NCBI RefSeq assembly: GCF_900100965.1
Contig: NZ_FMUJ01000003.1
Coordinates: 744,001-808,000, forward strand
Reading direction: 5' to 3'
Length of the DNA stretch: 64,000 nt
Source: Variovorax sp. EL159
GTDB lineage: Bacteria; Pseudomonadota; Gammaproteobacteria; Burkholderiales; Burkholderiaceae_C
The position numbers were made by a program, and so were the translations under genes. Under the pieces are notes generated by a model. That model was not told the origin of the DNA and did no database searches. It worked only from the letters and a program-made list of their open reading frames with translations. Shown here piece by piece: positions 10,870 through 19,170 of this stretch (positions within the stretch are counted from its first letter, which is position 1; each line of letters begins with the position of its first letter).

Positions 10870-11619
10870 TCAGGCGAGATAGTCGTGTTCGACCGTGCCG
10901 AGCGCCAGCGTCATGTCGGCGATGTAGTGAACGGCCGATTCGACCTTCAGCACCGGCAGGTCGGCCACCGGTGCCAGCGCGTGCGGATGCAGTTCGAGCG
11001 AACCTGGCCCGCCCCATGCGCCGTGCAGCGTCACGTCGACCATGTGATAGCGCACCAGTTCGCAGATGCGGGCCGTGCCATCGACGTGCGGAATGATCTT
11101 GAGCAGGAAGTTGGGCTGTGCAATGCCCGCAAGGATCGGCGCGGGGTCGAGCGTGCGGTGCTTGAAGCCCATGGTGGCCTTGGCCACGCGCACCTTGCCG
11201 TAGTCGAGCGTGCCGACGACCACGTCGGTCTCGTAGTCGAGCACCGGCGAGGCGAGCTTCTTCGGAAAGCCCCATAACTCGCGTCCGCCGGCAATCGGCG
11301 GATGGTCGTTGAGGTACATCGCGTGAACGTACGCGCCCTTCTCCACGCCCTTGTCGGTGCGCAGCTGCACGGGAATCACCTGGCCCGACTCGGTGTAGTC
11401 GCCGAAGCCGGTGGAGTCGGGCATGCGGATGAATTCGTACTTGACCAGCGGCTCGACCACTTCGAGCGGCTCGGGCACCACGGCGCGCAGGGCGTCCATG
11501 TCGGTGCGGTACGTGATGATGAGAAATTCGCGCCGGACGAAGCGATAAGGTCCGGGCGGAAAGGCGGGGCTGGTCAACGGCATCGCAAAGGCTTGGCGCC
11601 GCACATCTTCAATGTTCAT
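10870..11619 (-). CDS. adc: Acetoacetate decarboxylase
   Basis: A 249-residue cytoplasmic enzyme that converts acetoacetate to acetone and CO2 through a Schiff base on lysine. The active-site segment [12 protein letters not shown] contains the Lys-Lys pair of the family, one lysine being catalytic. The [18 protein letters not shown] segment (here [16 protein letters not shown]) and the C-terminal [15 protein letters not shown] are conserved. AGGAGG stands 8 bases before the ATG at 11619 and only 2 before an ATG at 11625, so I chose 11619. The product of bdhA (acetoacetate) is its substrate, and the two genes are 43 bases apart on the same strand. Confidence 0.93.
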   Translation of the reverse strand: MNIEDVRRQAFAMPLTSPAFPPGPYRFVRREFLIITYRTDMDALRAVVPEPLEVVEPLVKYEFIRMPDSTGFGDYTESGQVIPVQLRTDKGVEKGAYVHAMYLNDHPPIAGGRELWGFPKKLASPVLDYETDVVVGTLDYGKVRVAKATMGFKHRTLDPAPILAGIAQPNFLLKIIPHVDGTARICELVRYHMVDVTLHGAWGGPGSLELHPHALAPVADLPVLKVESAVHYIADMTLALGTVEHDYLA

Positions 11620-11694
11620 GAACATTTCCTCCTGTTGAAGTGGCCGACCAGTCTGGCGCTGGTTTCTTAGTTGAAACTGAACCTGCTGCGTCGC

Positions 11695-12900
11695 TCAGCG
11701 CGACAGGCCTGGACGCTTGACGCGCCCCGCGCCATGCTCGCCCAGGTCGAAGGTGGTGACACCGTTGACGGTGGCATCGGCGCGCAGCGTCTCGGGGTGG
11801 GCCAGCGTCACACGCATGTCACGCGCGCCCGACTCCCAGTGTTCTTCGACCGCGGCGCGCGAGAACTCGTAGTCTTTCGATTCGAGTTCGTAGGGCTTGT
11901 CGCGGTAGATCAGGTGAAAGATGTCGATGGGCTCGTGCGTGAGCTGCGACTGCACCTCGAGCACGCTCGGGTCTTTGCGCAGATGGGCCGGCAGCTTGCT
12001 GATCAAGTCGGCAATGGCCTGTTGCAGGTTCATGTTGGCGGCCATCGCGTCGGTGTTCATGCGGGTGCGGCTCGAATAGGTGATGTCCTTCTGCCGCTCC
12101 ATCACGCCCGCCATGGTGCGGGGCATTTCGCCGCGCGCATTGAACAGGTCGACCTGCAGCACCACCAGCGGCTCGGAGCGCGGGTGCATGTCGAGCACGT
12201 ACTGCAGCGGCGTGTTGGAGACGATGCCGCCGTCCCAGTAGTCGTCGCCGTCGATGGTAATGGGCGCAAAGCCCGGCGGCAGCGCACCGCTGGCCATGAT
12301 GTGCTCGGGGCCGATGCGCTGGCGCGTGTTGTCGAAGTACACCGAGTTGCCGGTGCGCACATTGACCGCGCCCACGCTGAAGCGCGCTTCGCAGGCGTTG
12401 ATGCGGTCGAAGTCGACGAGACGCTCGAGCGTGGTCTTGAGCGCGGAGGTGTCGTAGTAGCTCAGCAGCGGTGCCGCGCCGCCCATCAGCAAGGCCGGCG
12501 AATAGCGCGGCTCGAAGAAGCCCGGAATGCCCACCAGCGAGGCCATCGTGGCGCTCCACTGGTTCTGCGTGGCCCGGTCGCCCAGCCACGACGGCAGGCG
12601 CTGCGAAGGCCCCGAAGACACCAGGTGCCAGAACTCGCGCAGCCGGTCGACCCGCCGCTCGGGCGCATTGCCCGCGATCAGCGCCGCATTGATGGCACCG
12701 ATGGAAACGCCTGCGATCCAGTGCGGCTGCAGGTCGGTTTCGCTGAGCGCCGCGTACACGCCCGCCTGGTAGGCACCCAACGCCCCACCGCCCTGCAGCA
12801 CGAGTGCCTTGCGGGCACTGCGCATGTCTTCGCGGCGTGATGCGAAAGGGTTGAGGGGTTGGGATGCGGCACGGGGTTTCTTCTTCGTTGGTGTCGTCAT
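11695..12900 (-). CDS. Patatin-like phospholipase (DUF3734 type)
   Basis: A 401-residue patatin-family lipolytic enzyme. The oxyanion loop is GGGALGAYQAGV, the nucleophile Ser lies in GVSIG (GXSXG), and the catalytic Asp lies in WDGGI, so the Ser-Asp dyad is complete. The C-terminal third is the DUF3734 domain. An in-frame GTG at 12915 would add five residues; I prefer the ATG at 12900, though neither has a strong ribosome site. It is first in a run with adc and bdhA. In this context it may hydrolyse membrane lipids or a short polyester around PHB granules; the substrate is inference only. Confidence 0.88.
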   Translation of the reverse strand: MTTPTKKKPRAASQPLNPFASRREDMRSARKALVLQGGGALGAYQAGVYAALSETDLQPHWIAGVSIGAINAALIAGNAPERRVDRLREFWHLVSSGPSQRLPSWLGDRATQNQWSATMASLVGIPGFFEPRYSPALLMGGAAPLLSYYDTSALKTTLERLVDFDRINACEARFSVGAVNVRTGNSVYFDNTRQRIGPEHIMASGALPPGFAPITIDGDDYWDGGIVSNTPLQYVLDMHPRSEPLVVLQVDLFNARGEMPRTMAGVMERQKDITYSSRTRMNTDAMAANMNLQQAIADLISKLPAHLRKDPSVLEVQSQLTHEPIDIFHLIYRDKPYELESKDYEFSRAAVEEHWESGARDMRVTLAHPETLRADATVNGVTTFDLGEHGAGRVKRPGLSR

Positions 12901-12965
12901 GCGTTCATTTGACACCAGCCGTGCGACACCAACCTGACCAGGGGTTGTTCACCCCTGGAACGATT

Positions 12966-13415
12966 TCACATCTTCGGCAGCAACTGCCCACGGATCTCGC
13001 CACCCGGGTTGGCTGCGGTATGCACGTTGGCATACCACTTGCCGGCAACGAGGTCGGCGGCCTGCGCAGGCGTGAGCGTGGCCTGCCCCTCGATCGGGCT
13101 CATCGGATTCGCAAAGGGCAGCACCACGCCCGCGTTGGCGCCCGCGGCCGCAGGGCCGTGGAAGTGCGCCATGGTGGCCGGGCCGCTCAGGCCGGTGTAG
13201 GTGATCTTGTACTTGAGTACGTTGGTGTCGCGGTTGAGCCAGGCTTCGGCCATGCCGCTGCCGCGCGTCATGTTCGGCGGGACTTCGCTGGCGGCGTTCA
13301 TCGCGCCGCTGAAGCTAGCGACGTTCGACTTCGACATCATTCCGCAGCCGGCCAGTGCAGCCGCGGCCACGCCGGTCACGAGGGCTGCGCGCAAAAGAGT
13401 GCCATATCGGTTCAT
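12966..13415 (-). CDS. CHRD domain lipoprotein
   Basis: A 149-residue exported protein. Residues 1-24 form a lipoprotein signal peptide ending in the lipobox LAGC. The remainder is one CHRD domain (chordin-like fold) with recognisable NAASEVPPNMTRGSG, MAHFHGPAAAG and the ending PGGEIRGQLLP. Bacterial CHRD proteins are usually periplasmic or outer-membrane-attached with no assigned chemistry. AGGAG lies 9 bases before the ATG at 13415. The upstream neighbour is divergent, so it is probably a single-gene unit. Confidence 0.88.
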   Translation of the reverse strand: MNRYGTLLRAALVTGVAAAALAGCGMMSKSNVASFSGAMNAASEVPPNMTRGSGMAEAWLNRDTNVLKYKITYTGLSGPATMAHFHGPAAAGANAGVVLPFANPMSPIEGQATLTPAQAADLVAGKWYANVHTAANPGGEIRGQLLPKM

Positions 13416-13543
13416 GAGCGTTATCTCCTGGTTATAAGAACATGCCAGCATAGGCAGCCCTGAAGCGATGTCTTGTCGGCCACCACCCCGACTTTGGTCG
13501 CCAGGGCAAGGCGGGGCTGACAAGGCTGAAAGAGAATGCAACG

Positions 13544-14095
13544 ATGACTTCCAATGCCCTCCCTGCCGCCCGCGCCGTCGTCGATTTCTGGCGCGAAGCC
13601 GGCCCCGACCGCTGGTTTGCCAAGAACGAAGCCTTCGACGCCGACTTTGCCGCCCGCTTCTCGCTTGCCCACCAGGCCGCCGCCCGTGGCGAACTCGACC
13701 ACTGGCTGGCCGATGCCGAAGGCACGCTCGCGCTGCTGGTGCTGCTCGACCAGTTCCCGCGCAACACCTGGCGCAACAACCCGCACATGCTCGCCACCGA
13801 CGGCAAGGCGCTGGCCGTGGCCAAGGCGGCCGTTGCCGCGGGCTTCGACCTGCAGCCCGAGCCGGCACTGAGGCGTTTCTTCTACCTGCCCTTCATGCAC
13901 TCCGAAGTGCTGGCCGAGCAGGAGCGTTCGGTCGAACTCAATGCCGCGCTCGACAGCGACACCCAGCGCTTCGCCGTGCTGCACCGGGACATCGTGGCGC
14001 GCTTCGGGCGCTTCCCGCATCGCAACAAGCTGTTGGGCCGCGAGTCCACGGCCGAGGAGCAGAAGTTTCTCGACGAAGGCGGCTTCGCCGGCTGA
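13544..14095 (+). CDS. DUF924 family protein
   Basis: A 183-residue all-helical soluble protein of the DUF924 family. Landmarks are VVDFWREAGPDRWFAKN at the start, LVLLDQFPRNTWRN in the middle and FFYLPFMHSE, then HRDIVARFGRFPHRN near the end, all diagnostic for the family. Members resemble TPR-like helical proteins; their role is not established. The downstream gene is convergent (16 bases between stops) and the upstream lipoprotein is divergent, so it appears to be transcribed alone. Confidence 0.88.
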   Translation: MTSNALPAARAVVDFWREAGPDRWFAKNEAFDADFAARFSLAHQAAARGELDHWLADAEGTLALLVLLDQFPRNTWRNNPHMLATDGKALAVAKAAVAAGFDLQPEPALRRFFYLPFMHSEVLAEQERSVELNAALDSDTQRFAVLHRDIVARFGRFPHRNKLLGRESTAEEQKFLDEGGFAG

Positions 14096-14111
14096 GCGGC
14101 CGTCGAATGGC

Positions 14112-15035
14112 TCACGCGTCGTTGTGCGCCAGCGGCACGTCGCGCGTCGGTGAGGGGTTCAGATCGGCCGTGCCCTTCGAGTCCTTCATCGAGCCATAGG
14201 TGCGCGCATAGACCCAGGTGAACTCCGCCCCCAGCAAGAAGATCTGCGCCGAGTAGTACACCCACACCAGCACCACCACCAGCGAGCCCGCCGCGCCATA
14301 GCCCGAGGCCACGCTGCTCTTGCCGATGTACAAGCCGATCAGGTGCTTGCCGACGGTAAACAGCAGCGCCGTGACGGCGGCCCCCACCCACACGTCGCGC
14401 CACTGCACCTTGGCGCGCGGCATGATCTTGTAGATCATCGCGAAGATCACGGTGACCATCCCGAAGCTGAAGATGAAGTTCACCGCCTGCGCCAGCGTCT
14501 CCCACGCGCCGAAGATGGGCGACCACCATTTGCCCAGCGCCGCCAGCGCGGCGCTCGCCACCAGCGACACCATGAGCAGGAAGCCGATGCCCATGATCAT
14601 GCTGAACGACAGCAGCCGCACGCGCAGCATGTTGAACAGGCCCTTGTTCTTCTCGCGGGCCGGCGCACGCCAGATGCGGTCGAGCGCGTCCTGCAGTTCA
14701 CCGAAGACGGTGGTCGCGCCCACCACCAGCAGGCCGATGCCGATCACCGTGGCCACGATGCCTTCGGCCGGCTTGTTGACCGCCTTCAGCATGCCCTGCA
14801 CCGCCGTTGCGCCCTGCTCGCCCATCAGGCCCGACAACTGGGCGAAGATTTCGCCGCGTGCCGCCTCCTGTCCGAACACGAGGCCCGCCACCGCGATCAC
14901 GATCAGCAGCAGCGGTGCGATGGAAAACACCGTGTAGTAGGCCAGCGCCGCCCCCATGCTGGGCGCATAGTCGTTCGACCAGGAGGCGACGGCGCGTTGG
15001 CAGAGATCGAAGAGTGCGCGGATTTGCGTGAGCAT
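14112..15035 (-). CDS. YihY/BrkB family inner-membrane protein
   Basis: A 307-residue integral membrane protein with about six transmembrane segments, matching the YihY/BrkB family (formerly misassigned as ribonuclease BN). The N-terminal WSNDYAPSMGAALAYYTVFS is the family hallmark, followed by APLLLIVIAVAGLVFG. The GAAGSLVVVLVWVYYSAQIF segment is the last helix pair. Function is uncertain; BrkB was linked to serum resistance in Bordetella, and export roles have been proposed. GGGAGA lies before the ATG at 15035. Confidence 0.9.
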   Translation of the reverse strand: MLTQIRALFDLCQRAVASWSNDYAPSMGAALAYYTVFSIAPLLLIVIAVAGLVFGQEAARGEIFAQLSGLMGEQGATAVQGMLKAVNKPAEGIVATVIGIGLLVVGATTVFGELQDALDRIWRAPAREKNKGLFNMLRVRLLSFSMIMGIGFLLMVSLVASAALAALGKWWSPIFGAWETLAQAVNFIFSFGMVTVIFAMIYKIMPRAKVQWRDVWVGAAVTALLFTVGKHLIGLYIGKSSVASGYGAAGSLVVVLVWVYYSAQIFLLGAEFTWVYARTYGSMKDSKGTADLNPSPTRDVPLAHNDA

Positions 15036-15116
15036 GGAATCTCCCTGTGGAATGGCCCGCGGCCCACCGGCCCGGTGCCCGGCATGTTGCAGGCCCGCCT
15101 ACGATAATCGCTCCAC

Positions 15117-15713
15117 ATGCAAACGTCTCCCCCAGCCTCCGGCGCGGTGGCGCCACCCATCCCCGCCCAGCCCCAGTCGCCGCGCGACCTGTTCGTGTCA
15201 TTCACCTGGCTTGCGCTGCAGGGCTTCGGTGGCGTTCTGGCCATCGTGCAGCGCGAGATGGTCGAGAAAAAGAAGTGGCTCACGCCCGAGCAGTTCCTCG
15301 AAGACTGGGCCGTGGCCCAGGTGATGCCCGGGCCCAACGTCATCAACCTCGGCCTGATGATCGGCGACCGCTACTTCGGCCTGCGCGGCGCGCTCGCCGC
15401 CGTGGCTGGCATGCTGACCATTCCGCTGGTCGTCATCCTCGCGCTGGCCGTGCTCTATGCGCACTACGCCGGCAATCCGCAGGTGGCGGCCGCGCTGCGC
15501 GGCATGGGCGCGGTGTCGGGCGGGCTGATCGCGGCCACCGGCATCAAGCTGGTGCCGCAGTTGCGCAAGCACCCGCTGGGCTTCGCGGTCTGCCTGGCGA
15601 TCATGGCGCTGGTGTTCCTTGCCATCACGATGTTCAAGATCCCGCTGGGCTGGGTGCTGCTGGTGCTGGGCGGCTTGGCCTGTGTCTGGACCTGGCGAAA
15701 GATCCCCGCATGA
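15117..15713 (+). CDS. Chromate transporter, N-terminal-type half (short-chain ChrA)
   Basis: A 198-residue membrane protein with one CHR domain. Full-length ChrA pumps chromate out of the cell and has two such domains; short-chain members come as paired genes. Conserved features are FVSFTWLALQGFGG, WLTPEQFLEDWAVAQVMPGP and GLRGALAAVAGML. The final TGA overlaps the ATG of the next gene (ATGA), so the two halves are translationally coupled. Chromate or sulfate-like anion export is the family expectation; real substrate unproven. Confidence 0.88.
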   Translation: MQTSPPASGAVAPPIPAQPQSPRDLFVSFTWLALQGFGGVLAIVQREMVEKKKWLTPEQFLEDWAVAQVMPGPNVINLGLMIGDRYFGLRGALAAVAGMLTIPLVVILALAVLYAHYAGNPQVAAALRGMGAVSGGLIAATGIKLVPQLRKHPLGFAVCLAIMALVFLAITMFKIPLGWVLLVLGGLACVWTWRKIPA

Positions 15714-16309
15714 CCATCGCAATGCAATGGCACGACTGGCTGGCCCTGTTCGGGCAGTACCTGCTGCTTTCGCTGCTGTCCATCAGCGGCGCCATCACCA
15801 CCGTGCCCGACATGCACCGCTTCCTGGTGGCCCAGCACGGCTGGCTCACCGATGCGCAGTTCAGTTCCTCGGTCGCCATCGCCCAGGCCGCGCCCGGCCC
15901 CAACGTGCTGTTCGTGGCGCTGATGGGCTGGAACGTCGGGCTCAACGCCGGCGGCGGCATCGGCGCGGGGCCGGGCGCGTGGCTGCTCGGCTTCTTCGGC
16001 CTGCTGGTGACCATGGTGGGCATCATGCTGCCGAGCACCACGCTGACCTACTTCGCCACGCGCTGGGGCCATCGCAATCGCACCCGCCGCGAAGTGCGCG
16101 CCTTCAAGCAGGGCATGGCGCCCGTGGTGGTCGGCCTGCTCATCGCCACCGGCTGGGTGCTCGCCACCGGTAACCACGCCGGCAATGCGCCTGCGTGGCA
16201 CCTGTGGCTGCTGACCGGTGCGGCCGCGCTTATCGTCTGGCGCACGCGCATCCACCTGCTCTGGCTGCTCGGTGCCGGTGCGGTGCTGGGCGCCATCGGT
16301 TTCGTCTGA
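15710..16309 (+). CDS. Chromate transporter, C-terminal-type half (short-chain ChrA)
   Basis: A 199-residue membrane protein and partner of the preceding half. It has its own CHR domain with SISGAITTVPDMHRFLV, the AQAAPGPNVLFVALMGWN loop matching the PGPN motif of its partner, and a hydrophobic C-terminus with about three more segments. The start ATG at 15710 overlaps the upstream stop. Paired short CHR proteins probably insert in opposite orientations and work as a heterodimer. A second in-frame ATG at 15722 is possible but would lose the coupling. Confidence 0.87.
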   Translation: MTIAMQWHDWLALFGQYLLLSLLSISGAITTVPDMHRFLVAQHGWLTDAQFSSSVAIAQAAPGPNVLFVALMGWNVGLNAGGGIGAGPGAWLLGFFGLLVTMVGIMLPSTTLTYFATRWGHRNRTRREVRAFKQGMAPVVVGLLIATGWVLATGNHAGNAPAWHLWLLTGAAALIVWRTRIHLLWLLGAGAVLGAIGFV

Positions 16310-16349
16310 CCCTTTCTCTTTCTCAACGCTTCTTCGGGAACACATCCTC

Positions 16350-17318
16350 ATGTCGCAACTTCGCCCGCTCGGCCGCTCCGGCCTCCTGGTTTCCCCGCTC
16401 GCCTTCGGTGGCAACGTGTTCGGCTGGACGGTGGACGAGGCCGCCTCGTTCAAGCTGCTCGACGCATGGCTCGACGCGGGCTTCAACTTCGTCGACACAG
16501 CCGACGTGTACTCGGCCTGGGTGCCGGGCCACACCGGCGGCGAGTCCGAGACCATCATTGGCAAGTGGCTCAAGCAAAGCGGCAAGCGCAACCGCGTGGT
16601 GCTGGCCACCAAGGTCGGCAAGCCGATGGGCGAAGGCAAGGTGGGGCTGTCGCCCAAGTACATCCGCGAGGCGGTCGAGGCCTCGCTCAAGCGCCTGCAG
16701 ACGGACTACATCGACCTGTACCAGTCGCACGACGACGACGCCAACACGCCGCTCGAAGAATCGCTCGGCGCCTTCGATGCGCTCATCAAGGAAGGCAAGG
16801 TGCGCGCCATCGGCGCTTCCAACTACACCGCGCCGCGGCTGGCCGAGGCGCTCGACGTGTCGGAGCGGCTCGGCATCGCGCGCTACGAAAGCCTGCAGCC
16901 CCTGTACAACCTGTACGACCGCGCGGTGTTCGAGGATGCCCTGGCACCGCTGTGCCTCAAGCGCGAAGTGGGCGTGATCAACTTCTACGCGCTGGCTGCC
17001 GGCTTCCTCACCGGCAAGTACCGCACCGAGGCCGATGCCTCCAAGAGCGCGCGCGGTGCCAACACCACCAAGAAGTACCTGAACCCGCGCGGCCTGCGCA
17101 TCCTCGATGCGCTCGACCGCGTGGCCCAGCAGTACAACGCGAAGCCGGGCCAGGTCGCCATCGCCTGGCAGATCGCCCGCCCGGGCGTGACGGCGCCCAT
17201 CGCCAGCGCCACGTCGATCGCGCAGCTCGAAGAACTCGTGGTGGCCACGCAGCTCAAACTCGACGCGGGCACCATCGGAATGCTCGACCGCGCCAGCGCC
17301 GAAACGGCGGCTGCCTGA
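16350..17318 (+). CDS. Aldo/keto reductase
   Basis: A 322-residue TIM-barrel NADPH oxidoreductase. The catalytic tetrad is visible: Asp and Tyr in VDTADVYSAW, Lys in LATKVGK, and His in LYQSHDDD. The C-terminal PIASATSIAQLEELV segment binds NADPH. It resembles the general-stress/IolS-like branch of the superfamily. The N-terminus MSQLRPLGRSGLLVSPLAFG is a standard beginning; the frame extends upstream into the transporter gene but the ATG at 16350 is clear. Substrate unknown. It is followed 22 bases later by a DUF3237 gene on the same strand. Confidence 0.92.
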   Translation: MSQLRPLGRSGLLVSPLAFGGNVFGWTVDEAASFKLLDAWLDAGFNFVDTADVYSAWVPGHTGGESETIIGKWLKQSGKRNRVVLATKVGKPMGEGKVGLSPKYIREAVEASLKRLQTDYIDLYQSHDDDANTPLEESLGAFDALIKEGKVRAIGASNYTAPRLAEALDVSERLGIARYESLQPLYNLYDRAVFEDALAPLCLKREVGVINFYALAAGFLTGKYRTEADASKSARGANTTKKYLNPRGLRILDALDRVAQQYNAKPGQVAIAWQIARPGVTAPIASATSIAQLEELVVATQLKLDAGTIGMLDRASAETAAA

Positions 17319-17340
17319 GCCAGACAACCGGACACCAGCG

Positions 17341-17817
17341 ATGAGCATCTTCGATTCGATCGCCGCGCCTGCGCTCGAACATTTCGTCGACCTGCGCGTC
17401 GAAGTGGGCGTGCCGCAGGTGTTCGGCAGCGGCCCGCGCGGGCTGCACCGTGTCGTGCCCATCACCGGCGGCGAAGCCATCGGCCATGGCTGGCGCGCAC
17501 GCGTGCTGCCGGGCGGCAGCGACTTCCAATTGATCGCGAGCGACACCTTCTCCGAACTCGACGCGCGCTACGGCCTCGAAACCGACGCGGGCGATCTCGT
17601 CTATGTGCAGAACCGCGCCATTCGCTCGGCCGCGCCGGAGGTGATGGCGAAGCTGCTGCGCGGCGAACCGGTCGATGCGGGGCAGGTGTATTTCCGCTGC
17701 AACCCGCGCTTCGAGACCACCTCGCCCGCGCTCCAGTGGATCAACGAACGCATGTTCGTCGGTGCGGGCATCAGGCACCCCGCCGAGGTGCTGATGCGCT
17801 TCTTCGCGCTGGTCTAG
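17341..17817 (+). CDS. DUF3237 family protein
   Basis: A 158-residue soluble protein of the DUF3237 family, a small beta-barrel fold without established activity. Typical segments are LRVEVGVPQVFGSGPRG, VVPITGGEAIGHGWRARV and the C-terminal YFRCNPRFETTSPALQWIN. It lies 22 bases after the aldo/keto reductase on the same strand and may be co-transcribed, suggesting a role in modifying or binding a related metabolite. No membrane segments or signal peptide. Confidence 0.88.
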   Translation: MSIFDSIAAPALEHFVDLRVEVGVPQVFGSGPRGLHRVVPITGGEAIGHGWRARVLPGGSDFQLIASDTFSELDARYGLETDAGDLVYVQNRAIRSAAPEVMAKLLRGEPVDAGQVYFRCNPRFETTSPALQWINERMFVGAGIRHPAEVLMRFFALV

Positions 17818-17835
17818 CAGCGCCCGCCGCGCCGC

Positions 17836-18519
17836 TCAGGCGGCCGGCTGCGCGCACGCCGCGAGGCGCTCGCGGTCGAGCACCTCGACGCCGCGGTAAC
17901 GCAGGCGGAGCATGCCCTCTTCTTCCCACAGCTTCAGCTGGCGGTTCACGCTCTGGCGCGAAACGCCCAGCATGAAGGCCAGGTCTTCCTGCGACACCGC
18001 GAGCATCGCTGCCTCGCCGGCGGACGCGGGGTGCACGTCGATGGTCAGCAGCCGGTGCGCAAGGCGCACGGGCAGCGGCATCAGGATGGCATCGTCGATC
18101 CACGCGAGCGCCTGCCGCAGCCGCAGGCAGACCAGCCGCGTGAAGGCCATGTGCACGTCGGGCCGCTCGGCGACGAGCCGGTGGAAGTCTTCGGCGCGCA
18201 CCACGACCATCTCGGTGTCTTCGACCGCGCAGGTGTCGTAGACGCGCTCGCGCCCCACCAGCAGCGAGACCTCGCCGAACCAGTGGCCGGGCTCCAGCAC
18301 CGCGATCACCGCCTCGCGCCCGCCCGGCGCCACCACGCTCACGCGCAGCGAACCCGCGACCACGCCGAACAGCGCATCGGGCGACGAGCCCTTGAGAAAC
18401 AGCGAATCCCCGCGCGCAAGGCGCCTGCGATGCGCCACGTCGAGCAGCGTCTGCTGCACGGCATCGGGCAGGCGCATGCGGTCGTCGGCGTCGATCGGCT
18501 CGGGGGCGGAAATGGTCAT
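17836..18519 (-). CDS. Crp/Fnr family transcriptional regulator
   Basis: A 227-residue regulator. Residues about 20-135 form a cyclic-nucleotide-binding-like beta-roll (GDSLFLKGSSPDALFGVV, then EPGHWFGEVSLLVGRERVYD). Residues about 150-215 form the Crp winged helix with recognition helix SRQSVNRQLKLWEEEG. There is no cysteine cluster, so it is not an oxygen-sensing FNR. Start at 18519 is preferred because the fold begins soon after; upstream in-frame sequence lies in the intergenic region. It is divergent from an NTF2-like gene at 18639, its likely target. Confidence 0.9.
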   Translation of the reverse strand: MTISAPEPIDADDRMRLPDAVQQTLLDVAHRRRLARGDSLFLKGSSPDALFGVVAGSLRVSVVAPGGREAVIAVLEPGHWFGEVSLLVGRERVYDTCAVEDTEMVVVRAEDFHRLVAERPDVHMAFTRLVCLRLRQALAWIDDAILMPLPVRLAHRLLTIDVHPASAGEAAMLAVSQEDLAFMLGVSRQSVNRQLKLWEEEGMLRLRYRGVEVLDRERLAACAQPAA

Positions 18520-18638
18520 TGCGGGTTTGTCCCGAGCCGCAACTGCCAACACCGGACAGTCTGCGTCGAGGGGGTTGCCGATAGTACGTCCGACCCCGCC
18601 ACAGCGCACCCCAACCCACGATGGAGAAAGAAAACCCC

Positions 18639-19157
18639 ATGACCACCGACACCGGCCTGCAGGCTCGCCGCGAACGCCTCGTGCTTGATCATTTCGCCGA
18701 CGAGACCCGCCAGGACTTCGCCGCCGTGCTCGGCACCTTCCCGCATCCGCACTACGAGCTGATTCCGAGCGGCGAGGTGCACGACGGCACCGCCAACGTG
18801 CGCCAGTACTACACCGAGACGCGCACCGCCTTCCCCGACCAACGCCACGAGATCATCCAGCTGCGCCATGCCGACGACTCGGTGATCGTCGAGTTCTGGC
18901 TGCTCGGCACGCACCGCGGCCCGCTCAAGGGCTTGCCGCCCACGGGCAACGCCTTTCGCTGCCGGATGATCGCGCTCTTCATCTTCGAGGGCGAGCGGCT
19001 GGTGTGCGAGCGCGTCTACTTCGACACGCTGACGATGCTCAGGCAACTGCTCGTGGGCGTGCCGGCCGCGATGCTGCCGACGGTGATCGGCGGGCTGCTC
19101 GGCCAGCCGGCCGCCGACGCAACCGCCGCCCCCGAACGCGCCGCTGCTGCAGCCTGA
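18639..19157 (+). CDS. NTF2/SnoaL-like protein (ester cyclase type)
   Basis: A 172-residue protein with an NTF2-like alpha+beta barrel, the fold of SnoaL polyketide cyclases and ketosteroid isomerase. Markers are FPHPHYELIPSGEVHDG, YYTETRTAFPDQRHEI and the WLLGTHRGPLKGLPPTGN strand. Members bind small hydrophobic ligands and some isomerise or hydrolyse them. An ATG at 18621 is in frame, but GGAGAAAG at 18623 lies between it and the ATG at 18639, so I chose 18639. It leads directly into a metallo-hydrolase gene 13 bases later and faces the Crp/Fnr gene. Confidence 0.82.
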   Translation: MTTDTGLQARRERLVLDHFADETRQDFAAVLGTFPHPHYELIPSGEVHDGTANVRQYYTETRTAFPDQRHEIIQLRHADDSVIVEFWLLGTHRGPLKGLPPTGNAFRCRMIALFIFEGERLVCERVYFDTLTMLRQLLVGVPAAMLPTVIGGLLGQPAADATAAPERAAAAA

Positions 19158-19170
19158 GCGAAGGGCCGCC

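Noticed and set aside
15117..16309. A frameshifted single chrA gene
   Set aside because: The two halves overlap by a normal ATGA and each is a complete CHR domain, as in known short-chain pairs.
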